Below, piece by piece: positions 1 to 7,250 of a DNA stretch of 11,459 nucleotides. The notes under the pieces are model-generated. The model searched no databases and had not been told where the DNA came from. It was given only the letters and a program-made list of their open reading frames with translations. The position numbers and the translations under genes were made by a program. Source of the DNA: JAISGQ01 sp045536305 (GTDB lineage: Bacteria; Bacillota; Clostridia; Oscillospirales; Acutalibacteraceae); NCBI GenBank assembly GCA_045536305.1, contig JAZSNH010000001.1, positions 1 through 11,459 on the forward strand. The letters are read 5' to 3'. The number at the start of each line of letters is the position of its first letter. Position 1 is the stretch's first letter.

Positions 1-24
1 CTCACAGGCAATATCGCCTGTGAG
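1..24 (-). terminator. Probable terminator hairpin, cut by the window edge
   Basis: A perfect 9-bp inverted repeat (CTCACAGGC at 1-9, GCCTGTGAG at 16-24) encloses a 6-base loop. It begins 8 bases past the stop codon of the 65-residue minus-strand gene, where a Rho-independent terminator is expected. The T-run that would follow on the minus strand lies outside the window, so termination cannot be confirmed. The plus-strand flank CGGTCTTTTA suggests that the stem may continue into the missing sequence. Confidence 0.55.
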
Positions 25-31
25 CGGTCTT

Positions 32-229
32 TTACAAATCATCAACGTCCTGCTCGGGCACAAGATCATCCCCCATGCAAGTCCCTGTATAACTGCCCAT
101 AACATCACTGTTTGAGCAATGCCATTTTTCATTTTGCATCACAGGCAGCATTCTTGATACGGTATCACCTTTTGTGCCCGTTTTCTTTCTCACAACCACT
201 GTAACTTTTTTTCTTGTATTCTCATCCAT
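32..229 (-). CDS. Small conserved-looking protein of unknown function, 65 aa
   Basis: I do not recognise a named family. The gene is supported by an excellent ribosome site (GAGGTGAT, on the minus strand at 233-240) three bases before the ATG, and by a hairpin just past the stop codon. The product is strongly polarised. Residues 1-20 are basic (RKK, RKK and further lysines), while the end is acidic, finishing EQDVDDL. The centre carries NEKWHCSNSDVMGSYTGT, with one cysteine in this block and another shortly after it. There is no signal peptide or membrane segment, so it should be cytosolic. The glycine/aromatic block and acidic tail look like a small conserved domain rather than random translation. 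It is transcribed divergently from the operon starting at 292. A TATAAT-like box lies at 310-315 on this strand, but it lacks a good -35 partner. Confidence 0.72.
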   Translation of the reverse strand: MDENTRKKVTVVVRKKTGTKGDTVSRMLPVMQNEKWHCSNSDVMGSYTGTCMGDDLVPEQDVDDL

Positions 230-233
230 TTTA

Positions 234-286
234 TCACCTCACTGAAATTATTTCCAAACTTGCGGCATATATTTTGCATGAGGTGA
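234..286. promoter_or_regulatory. Divergent intergenic region with mirrored ribosome-binding sites
   Basis: The 62-bp gap between divergent starts at 229 and 292 carries TCACCTCA (234-241) and TGAGGTGA (279-286), a perfect 8-bp inverted repeat. Each arm is the ribosome site of one of the two genes. The right arm lies five bases before the ATG at 292 and decides that start. An upstream in-frame ATG at 214 has no such site and would overlap the divergent gene. No convincing sigma-A promoter is visible for either gene in the gap; TATATT at 268-273 has no -35 element and sits too close to the ribosome site. Any transcript starting beyond the other gene's ribosome site could fold to hide its own. 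Confidence 0.5.
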
Positions 287-291
287 AAAAA

Positions 292-1092
292 ATGATTGCA
301 ATGCTTGAAATTATACCGGATATGAGAAAAACGCTTTTTAAGAAGCTTAATTATATATATCCAAGAAAAATCTCCGCGCGTTTAATTATTGCAGGTGATG
401 TTCAGATGGTAAGTGTTATTCATCGCGAGCATATCAGAGGTATAAACTGGCGCGGACTTGAGTACATAACAGAGGCAAAAGACTGGCTTCTTCCTTCGGG
501 ACTGTCTGTCCCCAAAAGCTGTTCACTGAAAGTATTTACCCCTCTTTATTTGCCTGCAAGATTGATGGAAAACACTGCGGTAAATGTTCTTGAAAATGCC
601 GATATACGGCCTTCTGCCCTGTCGCTTGGAATCTATCCCGATGAAAACAGTACGCTCACGGAAAGCATTATCGAACGTGCAAGAGAAATACGTATTCTTT
701 GTGACGAATACAATGAAAAATATGTATATGATATTATGGACCGATACGGTGCCGCAATTGTATGCGGCAACAGTGAGGATATATTTAAAAACTGTCAAAT
801 GGTAATTGCTCCCAATGACAAAAAAGGTCGTGCCCACGCTTCCAAAAACGCCTTACTTTTTTCCCCGTCACCCAATCAGCAGCACGCCCTTCATGTGCGC
901 GAAACCATTCCTCAGGCTCCGGATGTGTACCGATATCCTGCGCGTCTTTTTGGTGCAATGAAAACTCTCAGCGCACTTTACGAGCTTGAAAACCGTACTG
1001 AGTTAGGATTGATCACCCCGTTTCTCTCAAAGCTTGAAGACGGGATAATTACATCAAACGAGCTTTCTCGTTATCTGAGAACCTTAATATGA
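292..1092 (+). CDS. Hypothetical protein, 266 aa, first gene of the M23/M50/radical SAM operon
   Basis: I do not recognise this protein. The start at 292 is preferred because a GAGGTGA site precedes it at a five-base distance; an in-frame ATG at 214 lacks a ribosome site. The product has no signal peptide, membrane helix or metal-binding motif, so it should be a soluble cytosolic protein. Residues around 110-180 alternate hydrophobic strands and helices (ALSLGIY, ERAREIRILCDE, AAIVCG, CQMVIAP), which suggests a Rossmann-like alpha/beta region, but no glycine-rich nucleotide loop is evident. A tract near residues 189-202, containing NALLFSPSPN, looks loop-like. It ends 10 bases before the M23 peptidase gene, whose ribosome site abuts its stop, so the two are very probably cotranscribed. 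That setting makes a link to envelope or spore development possible. Existence of the gene is well supported; its function is open. Confidence 0.82.
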   Translation: MIAMLEIIPDMRKTLFKKLNYIYPRKISARLIIAGDVQMVSVIHREHIRGINWRGLEYITEAKDWLLPSGLSVPKSCSLKVFTPLYLPARLMENTAVNVLENADIRPSALSLGIYPDENSTLTESIIERAREIRILCDEYNEKYVYDIMDRYGAAIVCGNSEDIFKNCQMVIAPNDKKGRAHASKNALLFSPSPNQQHALHVRETIPQAPDVYRYPARLFGAMKTLSALYELENRTELGLITPFLSKLEDGIITSNELSRYLRTLI

Positions 1093-1102
1093 GGAGGTAA
1101 AC

Positions 1103-1741
1103 ATGATATACTACATAGATGTTCAGCCAATCCGAAAAAAAACAAAAGCGCCTTTTAAAAATTTTCGTGCATGGGTCTATTTCTCTGCGCTGCTGGTTTC
1201 TCTCTGTATTATCATTCCTTTTTCGCACACACCGCACAAGAAAACATATACAATAGCAGTTTCCTCGGCAGAATACGCTGTTGATACCTCTGTTTCCCCA
1301 TCTGACGTAATCGAAGAAGTTTCAACACCTGTTTTTTCTGCTTTTTCATCACCTTTGGACAGTGCATATATTTCCTCGCATTACGGTTTCAGAGTTAATC
1401 CTGTATCGGGAAAATACAAGCTTCACGGCGGACTTGACCTTGCCTGCGGCGAAAACTCTCCGATATATGCCGTTTCAGACGGCGAAGTTATCACAGCCTC
1501 ATATTCTGAAAGCTACGGATATTATGCTGTTATTGACCATAAAAACGGATTTAATACCCTATACGCTCACTGTTCAAGTCTTTTATGCAACGAAGGCGAT
1601 ACAGTAAAGCAGGGCGATACGATCGCACTTGTAGGAAGCACCGGAAATTCGACAGGACCGCACCTTCACCTCGAGGTAAGGCTTTGTAAGGAAAGGGTAG
1701 ATCCTGAGGTGTATTTCGGAGAATTTTTCAATGAGCTTTAA
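1103..1741 (+). CDS. Membrane-anchored M23 (LytM) peptidase, SpoIVFA-like
   Basis: This 212-residue protein has a basic N-terminus, one membrane segment at about residues 24-40, a Ser/Thr/Val-rich linker to about 80, and an M23/LytM domain at about 85-205. It should be anchored in the membrane with the domain outside. The zinc site is complete by motif: H108 and D112 in HGGLD, and H189 in HLHLE, with H156 and H187 as the other conserved histidines. M23 enzymes cleave peptide bridges of peptidoglycan. The start has a strong site (GAGGAGGTAA) just upstream. The next gene, an M50 protease, overlaps its last 11 bases. Order and architecture match SpoIVFA, the partner of SpoIVFB during sporulation, which also carries a LytM-type domain. 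An intact active site means it could equally be a true hydrolase. Family assignment is secure; the SpoIVFA role is inferred. Confidence 0.9.
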   Translation: MIYYIDVQPIRKKTKAPFKNFRAWVYFSALLVSLCIIIPFSHTPHKKTYTIAVSSAEYAVDTSVSPSDVIEEVSTPVFSAFSSPLDSAYISSHYGFRVNPVSGKYKLHGGLDLACGENSPIYAVSDGEVITASYSESYGYYAVIDHKNGFNTLYAHCSSLLCNEGDTVKQGDTIALVGSTGNSTGPHLHLEVRLCKERVDPEVYFGEFFNEL

Positions 1742-2309
1742 AATAAAAGATTGCAGGATAACCGTTAGCTTTTACTTTTTTATCGTTTTATGTATATGCT
1801 CCTTTGCTGACAACAGCTCAATTATGTATTTCGGGCTGTTGTCAGCACTATTTCATGAGCTCGGACATATATTAGCCTCTCTTTATTTCGGACTAAGACC
1901 TAAGGCTCTGTCATTTACCTCTGCAGGCTTGATTATGAATATACCGAATATTGACTCAAACAAAAAAGCACATATATTTATTGCCTTAGCCGGTTGTTTT
2001 ACAAATTTTTTTATTTTTTTGCTTTCGTTTTGTTTTTTTAATGCTTTTGCCGCTGCAAATCTTACGCTGTGCATACTTAATCTGCTCCCATGCGACCCGT
2101 TTGACGGCGGAATCGTTGTTCGTATAATTCTTGAGAAATATCTCAGCGAAAGAAAAGCAGAAAACGCAATGATAATGCTCACCTTAATATTTCTTACTGT
2201 ATTGATCGTACTCGGAGTATACGTTCTCTTTCGCTCAAAATATAATTTTTCGCTGCTTACAATTTCCATTCTGATTTTCATAACAATTTGTCAAAGAACA
2301 TTGAAATAA
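1731..2309 (+). CDS. Short M50 intramembrane zinc metalloprotease, SpoIVFB-like
   Basis: A 192-residue, very hydrophobic protein of the site-2 protease family. The zinc motif HELGH sits at residues 42-46 inside a membrane helix, with E43 as catalytic base. The third ligand is probably D125 in the DPFDGG motif (122-127), preceded by NLLP as is typical. AGCFTN at 87-92 matches the AGPxxN element of the family. About five or six membrane helices are visible. In spore formers SpoIVFB cleaves pro-sigma-K in the mother cell, held in check by SpoIVFA. The preceding gene is a SpoIVFA-like M23 protein whose end overlaps this start by 11 bases, and CGGAGA at 1717-1722 is a fair ribosome site. The protein stops right after the last helix, so the C-terminal CBS domain of Bacillus SpoIVFB is absent. 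A general S2P-type protease of unknown target is the alternative. Confidence 0.88.
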   Translation: MSFKIKDCRITVSFYFFIVLCICSFADNSSIMYFGLLSALFHELGHILASLYFGLRPKALSFTSAGLIMNIPNIDSNKKAHIFIALAGCFTNFFIFLLSFCFFNAFAAANLTLCILNLLPCDPFDGGIVVRIILEKYLSERKAENAMIMLTLIFLTVLIVLGVYVLFRSKYNFSLLTISILIFITICQRTLK

Positions 2310-2351
2310 TCTTTGTTTTGCGGTATCATTAGATGGATTGGAGGTTATCTG

Positions 2352-4199
2352 ATGATACGCAGTGATATTCAGGATTTCCTGCTCAAGGTTCAGAAACCCG
2401 GCAGATATGTCGGCGGCGAACCCGGCAGTATAGTTAAAAATATATCTGATATTAATATACGCTTTGCCTTTTGCTTCCCCGATTCCTATGAAATAGGCAT
2501 GTCTCATCTCGGAATAAAGATCCTTTACGGTCTTTACAACAGTATTCCGGACGTCTGGTGCGAACGCATATTTGCTCCATGGGACGACATGGAAAAGGAA
2601 ATGCGTGCAAGGAACATACCGCTTTACGGACTCGAAAGCGGAGATGCAATAAAGGATTTTGATTTTGTTGGTTTTACCCTTCAATATGAGCTCAGTTATT
2701 CAAATATTCTGAACATGCTTGATCTTGCACAGATTCCACTCCTCGCCAAAGAAAGAACCGACGATGACCCTATAGTGGTGTGCGGCGGACCTTGTGCATG
2801 CAACGGTGAGCCTCTTGCCGATTTTGTTGATATTTTCTCTCTCGGTGACGGTGAAGAGGTTTCTGTAGACATGTTTGACCTTTACAGAGCCTGCAAGGAA
2901 AAAGGCTTTACACGACAGCAATTTCTTCGTATGGCAAGTAAAATCGACGGATTGTATGTTCCTTCCCTGTATACTGTTGACTACAATGAGGACGGAACTA
3001 TAAAAAGTGTTCTCCCGACGGACGATGCGCCCAAAACAGTAAAAAAACGTGTTGTTTCTGACCTTAACTCCATGTATTATCCCGATAATTTTGTTGTACC
3101 CTTTATCGATATCGTACATGATCGTGCAGTTGAGGAAATATTCCGCGGCTGTATAAGAGGCTGCAGATTTTGTCAGGCAGGTTTTCTTTACAGACCGATA
3201 CGTGAAAAAAGTCCCGAAACGATCAACAAACAATCCCGTGACCTTTGCAGAAACACAGGCTACGATGAAATATCTCTTTCTTCACTTAGCTCAAGCGATT
3301 ACACAAAGCTGCCCGAGCTTCTTGATGAAATGATCGATTGGTCCGAAAAGGACAAGGTAAGTATTTCTCTTCCCTCCCTGCGCGTTGACGGCTTTTCTGC
3401 CGAGCTTACCGAAAAATTAAAAAAAGTACGCCGCGGCGGTCTTACCTTCGCTCCCGAAGCCGGAACTCAAAGACTTCGCGATGTTATCAACAAGAATGTA
3501 ACCGAGGAAGAGCTTATCAATACCTGCCGAACTGCTTTTGACGGAGGCTGGACAAGCGTTAAGCTCTACTTTATGATCGGTCTCCCCACCGAAACCTTAG
3601 AAGATGTTGAGGGTATTGTCAAAATGTCTCAAATCGCGGTAGATACCTTCTATCGCAATCCCAATAAACCCAAAGGCAAAGGTGTTCAGGTCACCTCAAG
3701 TGTATCAACATTTGTTCCTAAGCCGTTTACCCCTTTTCAGTGGGAGCCGCAGGATACCATTGATGTAATTCACCAAAAGCAGAAGCATCTTCTCGGATGT
3801 ATCACATCGAAGAAGATCACTCTTAATTACCATGATGCATCTACAAGTTTTCTCGAGGCTGTTTTTGCACGCGGCGACAGACGGCTTGGCAAGGTATTGC
3901 TCAGAGCTCATGAGCTTGGCTGCAAGTTTGACGGCTGGACTGATTTCTTCAGCATTGATAAATGGATGCAGGCTTTTAATGATTGCGATGTCGATCCTGC
4001 TTTCTACGCAAATCGCAGAAGATCCTACGATGAAATACTTCCATGGGATCATCTTGATTACGGTATCAGTAAATCGTTTCTCATAAGAGAACATGAAAAA
4101 TCTCTTCGCGCCGAAACCACTCCGCATTGTCGTCAGCAATGTGCGGGCTGCGGTGCCAACAAGCTTAACGGAGGTAAATGCGATGCTCTTACCCGTTAG
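2352..4199 (+). CDS. B12-binding-type radical SAM protein, TIGR03960 family
   Basis: This 615-residue protein fits the TIGR03960 group of radical SAM enzymes. The start at 2352 follows GGAGG at 2340-2344; an in-frame ATG at 2313 has no ribosome site. Residues from about 30 to 200 form an alpha/beta N-terminal region of the cobalamin-binding type (IGMSHLGIKILYG, VVCGGPCACNGEPLADF). The radical SAM core spans about 250-480, with the [4Fe-4S] motif CIRGCRFC, giving C267, C271 and C274. The C-terminus ends in a second cysteine cluster, C593, C597, C600 and C610, which may bind another metal centre. The reaction is not known for this family. The next gene, a TIGR03936 protein, starts inside its last 17 bases, and such adjacency is common in Clostridia. 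A tRNA- or protein-modifying role is often imagined but is only inference here. Confidence 0.92.
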   Translation: MIRSDIQDFLLKVQKPGRYVGGEPGSIVKNISDINIRFAFCFPDSYEIGMSHLGIKILYGLYNSIPDVWCERIFAPWDDMEKEMRARNIPLYGLESGDAIKDFDFVGFTLQYELSYSNILNMLDLAQIPLLAKERTDDDPIVVCGGPCACNGEPLADFVDIFSLGDGEEVSVDMFDLYRACKEKGFTRQQFLRMASKIDGLYVPSLYTVDYNEDGTIKSVLPTDDAPKTVKKRVVSDLNSMYYPDNFVVPFIDIVHDRAVEEIFRGCIRGCRFCQAGFLYRPIREKSPETINKQSRDLCRNTGYDEISLSSLSSSDYTKLPELLDEMIDWSEKDKVSISLPSLRVDGFSAELTEKLKKVRRGGLTFAPEAGTQRLRDVINKNVTEEELINTCRTAFDGGWTSVKLYFMIGLPTETLEDVEGIVKMSQIAVDTFYRNPNKPKGKGVQVTSSVSTFVPKPFTPFQWEPQDTIDVIHQKQKHLLGCITSKKITLNYHDASTSFLEAVFARGDRRLGKVLLRAHELGCKFDGWTDFFSIDKWMQAFNDCDVDPAFYANRRRSYDEILPWDHLDYGISKSFLIREHEKSLRAETTPHCRQQCAGCGANKLNGGKCDALTR

Positions 4200-4845
4200 A
4201 ATGTTTTTTTGTAAGGATGGCCCTTCGAGATATATGTCTCACCTTGATCTTACCAGATGTATGACACGCTGTATAAGGCGTGCAGGTCTTCCAATATGGT
4301 ATACCGAAGGCTTTAATCCTCACGCTTACATGACATTTGCACTTCCTCTTTCTCTCGGTGCTTCAGGTCACTATGAAATAATGGACATTCGTCTTGTTGA
4401 GGATATGCCGCTTTCCGAAGCAATGGAACGTCTTAATAAGGCTTTGCCTGAGGGTATTACTGTCTGGAAGGCCGCTGAACCTGTCAAAAAGCCTACATCA
4501 ATAGTTTCTGCTCGCTGGGAAATATCACTTGATGACGGTAATATATCATCAGCGCTTCTTGCCGACTCTCTGCAAAAATTTCTTTCAAGAGATGAGATAA
4601 TGGTCGAAAAGAAAACCAAGGCCAAGAAGCTTACAACATTTGATGTGAAGCCTCAAATCATCGAATGGACTGTTTCAGCGGAAGAAAACGTAAAGCTTAT
4701 GCTCCTTCTTCCTGCAGGCTGTATCAACAACATCAATCCGAGTATAATACTTCATGCTTTTGAGAATGAGCTCGGGCACGAATTGTCACACACCTTTATA
4801 AAACGAACAGAAGTCCTTGATGATGAGGATCGATTGTTTATATAA
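4183..4845 (+). CDS. TIGR03936 / DUF2344 family protein
   Basis: This 220-residue protein is the usual partner of the TIGR03960 radical SAM protein and its function is unknown. Family features are clear. An N-terminal block SRYMSHLDLTRC (residues 15-26) is followed by RRAGLPIWYTEGFNPH (32-47) and TFALPLSLGASG (51-62). A basic stretch around 143-150 leads into FDVKPQI, and the C-terminus has LLPAG (175-179) and NPSIILHAF (185-193). It looks soluble, with no membrane helix. The ATG at 4183 is chosen because GGAGGT (4170-4175) precedes it by seven bases. Earlier in-frame codons would lie deep in the upstream gene, and the ATG at 4201 has no site. The 17-base overlap implies translational coupling and roughly equal amounts of the two proteins. 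The basic N-terminal half suggests nucleic-acid contact, but that is speculation. Confidence 0.92.
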   Translation: MLLPVRMFFCKDGPSRYMSHLDLTRCMTRCIRRAGLPIWYTEGFNPHAYMTFALPLSLGASGHYEIMDIRLVEDMPLSEAMERLNKALPEGITVWKAAEPVKKPTSIVSARWEISLDDGNISSALLADSLQKFLSRDEIMVEKKTKAKKLTTFDVKPQIIEWTVSAEENVKLMLLLPAGCINNINPSIILHAFENELGHELSHTFIKRTEVLDDEDRLFI

Positions 4846-4878
4846 AAAAAACGATTGCCATAAGGCAATCGTTTTTTT
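4844..4878. terminator. Bidirectional Rho-independent terminator
   Basis: The stem is CGATTGCC (4852-4859) and GGCAATCG (4864-4871), with a four-base ATAA loop. It is flanked by eight A on the left and seven T on the right, so both strands end in a hairpin followed by a U-run. It starts within the stop codon of the plus-strand DUF2344 gene and lies 12 bases past the stop of the minus-strand oxidoreductase gamma gene, serving both convergent operons. Confidence 0.93.
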
Positions 4879-4890
4879 ATGGGCAATAAA

Positions 4891-5424
4891 TCACTGTGCC
4901 ATACCGATCTTAAGCGCTGTTCTGTTCTTTTCGATCATTTCAGCTTTTCTTGGCGGTATGCACTTGAGAAGTGCTGCATCAAGAATTTCATCGGCACAGA
5001 ATGCAAGCTCCTTATGAAGCTTACCGAGAAGGATGATATTCGCAAGACCCTTGATGCCGTTTTCCTCTGCAAGCTTTGTTGCGGGAACATAGAAAACGGT
5101 CACATCGTCACGCTCAACCTTTTTATCAATAAGATAACTGTCTACTATAACGATTCCACCCGGCTCTACAGCATCGATAAACTTATCGAAGGAGGGCACA
5201 TTCATCGCTATAAAGACGTTGGGGTTTACAACCAAGGGAGATCCAACTTCTTTTTCAGAAAGACAAACAGAGCAGTTTGCCGCACCGCCGCGCATTTCAG
5301 GACCGTAGGACGGAAGCCAGGAAACATTCTTACCGTCAACAAGACCTGCATAAGCGAGAACTTTTCCTGAAAAAAGAATACCCTGTCCGCCGAAGCCTGC
5401 AAAGAGAATATTGTAATCTTTCAT
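4891..5424 (-). CDS. 2-oxoacid:ferredoxin oxidoreductase, gamma subunit (KorC/PorG type)
   Basis: The 177-residue product matches the gamma domain of 2-oxoacid:acceptor oxidoreductases over its whole length. The hallmarks are GFGGQG at residues 10-15 and PSYGPEMRGG at 38-47, followed by CSVCLSEKEVGSP. It belongs to the cytosolic complex that converts 2-oxoacid, CoA and oxidised ferredoxin to acyl-CoA, CO2 and reduced ferredoxin; the gamma part is known to help in CoA binding. It is the last gene of the operon. Its ATG shares one base with the beta-subunit stop codon (TAATG), and its ribosome site AGGAGG (5435-5440) lies inside the beta gene, so translation should be coupled. The terminator at 4844-4878 follows. 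Substrate specificity cannot be read from this subunit. Confidence 0.93.
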   Translation of the reverse strand: MKDYNILFAGFGGQGILFSGKVLAYAGLVDGKNVSWLPSYGPEMRGGAANCSVCLSEKEVGSPLVVNPNVFIAMNVPSFDKFIDAVEPGGIVIVDSYLIDKKVERDDVTVFYVPATKLAEENGIKGLANIILLGKLHKELAFCADEILDAALLKCIPPRKAEMIEKNRTALKIGMAQ

Positions 5425-6170
5425 TATTCAGCAGCCTCCTTGTCCTTATATACACCGAGGGGGTAATACGGCATCATATTGTCGCGAAGCCACTGGAGTG
5501 CATCATTAGGTGCAAGACCCCAGTTTGTCGGGCATGCGGAAAGAACCTCAACAATAGAATAGCCTTTTCCGTTTATCTGATTTTCGAACGCCTTCTTTAT
5601 CGCTTTCTTTGCAATCTGAACATTTTTCGGACTGTCAACAGAAACGCGCTGTGCAAGAGCAACACCGTCAAGAGTAGAAAGCATCTCACAAACACGAACA
5701 GGATAACCTGCGTAGTTTACATCACGACCATAAGGAGTGGTCTGTGTGATCTGGCCGGGAAGAGATGTCGGTGCCATCTGACCGCCGGTCATGCCATAAA
5801 TTGCATTATTGACAAATATAGCAGTAATATTTTCACCGCGTGTAGCTGCATGGATAGTCTCTGCAGTACCGATTGCAGCAAGATCTCCGTCTCCCTGATA
5901 TGTAAATACAATATTTTCGGGAAGAGATCTCTTCACGCCTGTTGCAACAGCCGGTGCTCTGCCGTGAGCAGCCTCTATCATGTCACAAGCAAAATAATTA
6001 TATGCAAAAACAGCACATCCAACAGGACATACGCCGACAGTCTTACCTTCGATTCCAAGCTCATCAATAGCCTCTGCAACAAGTCTGTGGATTATACCGT
6101 GAGTACATCCGGGACAATATGAATCAAAGTTTTTATCAAGTGCCTTTGGGCGTTCAAATACGATTGCCAT
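5424..6170 (-). CDS. 2-oxoacid:ferredoxin oxidoreductase, beta subunit (TPP-binding; KorB type)
   Basis: This 248-residue protein carries the thiamine diphosphate site of the complex. The TPP motif begins GDGDLAAIG at residues 93-101 and ends with N121-N122 in NNAIYGMTGGQ. Cysteines C19 and C22 in YCPGCTHG, together with C48 and C213 (in SACPTNWG), match the spacing of the [4Fe-4S] ligands of pyruvate:ferredoxin oxidoreductases, so this subunit probably holds the cluster next to TPP. It decarboxylates the 2-oxoacid in concert with the alpha subunit. The start is fixed by GGAGGTG (6178-6184) and by the one-base TAATG overlap with the alpha gene. Length and motifs are normal for the family. The exact 2-oxoacid (2-oxoglutarate, branched-chain oxoacid or another) is not determined by the sequence. 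Confidence 0.94.
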   Translation of the reverse strand: MAIVFERPKALDKNFDSYCPGCTHGIIHRLVAEAIDELGIEGKTVGVCPVGCAVFAYNYFACDMIEAAHGRAPAVATGVKRSLPENIVFTYQGDGDLAAIGTAETIHAATRGENITAIFVNNAIYGMTGGQMAPTSLPGQITQTTPYGRDVNYAGYPVRVCEMLSTLDGVALAQRVSVDSPKNVQIAKKAIKKAFENQINGKGYSIVEVLSACPTNWGLAPNDALQWLRDNMMPYYPLGVYKDKEAAE

Positions 6171-7231
6171 TACTGAACACCTCCTGCAAGAATTTTGATC
6201 TGTTCAAGGATCTCCTTCGGAGTAGGTATAATACCGCCGGTTCTGCCGAAGAAGGAAACAGGGCAACGACCATTAGATACAAGCTTAACATCATCGACCA
6301 TCTGTCCCATGCTCATCTCAACTGTAAGAATATGCTTTGCTGTGCCGCATACGGCATCAATAGCATCGGTCGGGAACGGCCAAAGAGTAATCGGACGCAC
6401 AAGACCTGCTTTTATGCCCATTTCACGAGCGCTGTTGACAGCACTTCTGGCAACACGTGAAGATGCACCGTATGCAACAACGACGATATCTGCATCCTCT
6501 GTCATATAGCATTCACACTGCTGCTGAGTTGCCTTGATCTCTTCATACTTCTTGTAGCGCTCTATAATAAGCTTTTCAAGCTCATCAGGCTGAATGTAAA
6601 GAGAATTTATAATATTCTTCGCTCTTGCATTCTTATGACCGTTTGTTGCCCATGTCTTTTCGGGAAGCTCAACATTTGCTTCCTTTATCTCAACCGGTTC
6701 CATCATCTGACCGAGCATGCCGTCTGCAAGGATCATTGCAGGCATTCTGTATTTATCTGCAAGATCAAATGCACCTGCTACAAGATCAACCATTTCCTGA
6801 ACGGTTGAAGGAGCAAAAACCAGAACCTGAAAATCACCATGTCCGTTAGCTTTGGTTGCCTGCCAGTAATCTGCCTGAGAGGGCTGAATACCGCCAAGAC
6901 CGGGGCCGCCGCGCTGAACATTGATAATAAGACAGGGCAGGTCAGCACCTGCAAGATAAGATATACCTTCGCTCTTAAGGCTGATTCCGGGCGAAGAAGA
7001 TGATGTCATTGCACGAACACCTGCCGATGCAGCACCATAAACCATATTTATTGCCGCAACCTCAGATTCTGCCTGTAAATATGTACCGCCGATTTTGGGC
7101 ATACGCTTAGCCATATAAGCAGCGAGCTCCGTCTGCGGGGTGATGGGATATCCGAAAAAGTGCCTGCATCCTGCCTGTATAGCAGCTTCTGCAAGAGCTT
7201 CGTTACCCTTCATCAGAACTTTGTCTGCCAT
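6170..7231 (-). CDS. vorB: 2-oxoacid:ferredoxin oxidoreductase, alpha subunit (VorB/KorA type)
   Basis: A 353-residue alpha subunit. The N-terminal pyrimidine-binding domain has GYPITPQTE at residues 27-35, AESEVAAINMVYGAASAG at 54-71 and TSSSSPG at 76-82, then the conserved RGGPGLGG. The C-terminal part (about 245-350) is the transketolase-like domain that contacts CoA, with VRPITLWPFP at 278-287. Overall length and sequence most resemble the family annotated VorB (3-methyl-2-oxobutanoate:ferredoxin oxidoreductase), but closely related alpha subunits use 2-oxoglutarate and are called KorA, so the symbol is a family-level label. It sits between the ferredoxin-like delta gene (19-base gap, ribosome site AGGAAAGGA) and the beta gene (one-base overlap). 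The complex supplies or consumes reduced ferredoxin in anaerobic amino-acid and acyl-CoA metabolism. Confidence 0.92.
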   Translation of the reverse strand: MADKVLMKGNEALAEAAIQAGCRHFFGYPITPQTELAAYMAKRMPKIGGTYLQAESEVAAINMVYGAASAGVRAMTSSSSPGISLKSEGISYLAGADLPCLIINVQRGGPGLGGIQPSQADYWQATKANGHGDFQVLVFAPSTVQEMVDLVAGAFDLADKYRMPAMILADGMLGQMMEPVEIKEANVELPEKTWATNGHKNARAKNIINSLYIQPDELEKLIIERYKKYEEIKATQQQCECYMTEDADIVVVAYGASSRVARSAVNSAREMGIKAGLVRPITLWPFPTDAIDAVCGTAKHILTVEMSMGQMVDDVKLVSNGRCPVSFFGRTGGIIPTPKEILEQIKILAGGVQ

Positions 7232-7250
7232 TATAATTCTTCCTTTCCTG

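Noticed and set aside
310..338. Possible minus-strand promoter with TATAAT at 310-315
   Set aside because: No acceptable -35 sequence occurs at 16-18 bases; upstream is A/T-rich filler (AAAAGC). It is too weak to list as a feature.
4844..4878. Inverted repeat considered as a mobile-element end
   Set aside because: Its A-run/T-run flanks and position between convergent stop codons fit a bidirectional terminator fully.
5277..6122. Plus-strand open frame of 281 codons opposite the beta and gamma subunit genes
   Set aside because: It lies antisense to two unmistakable oxidoreductase genes, is Cys/Arg/Asn-rich with no domain, and has no ribosome site.
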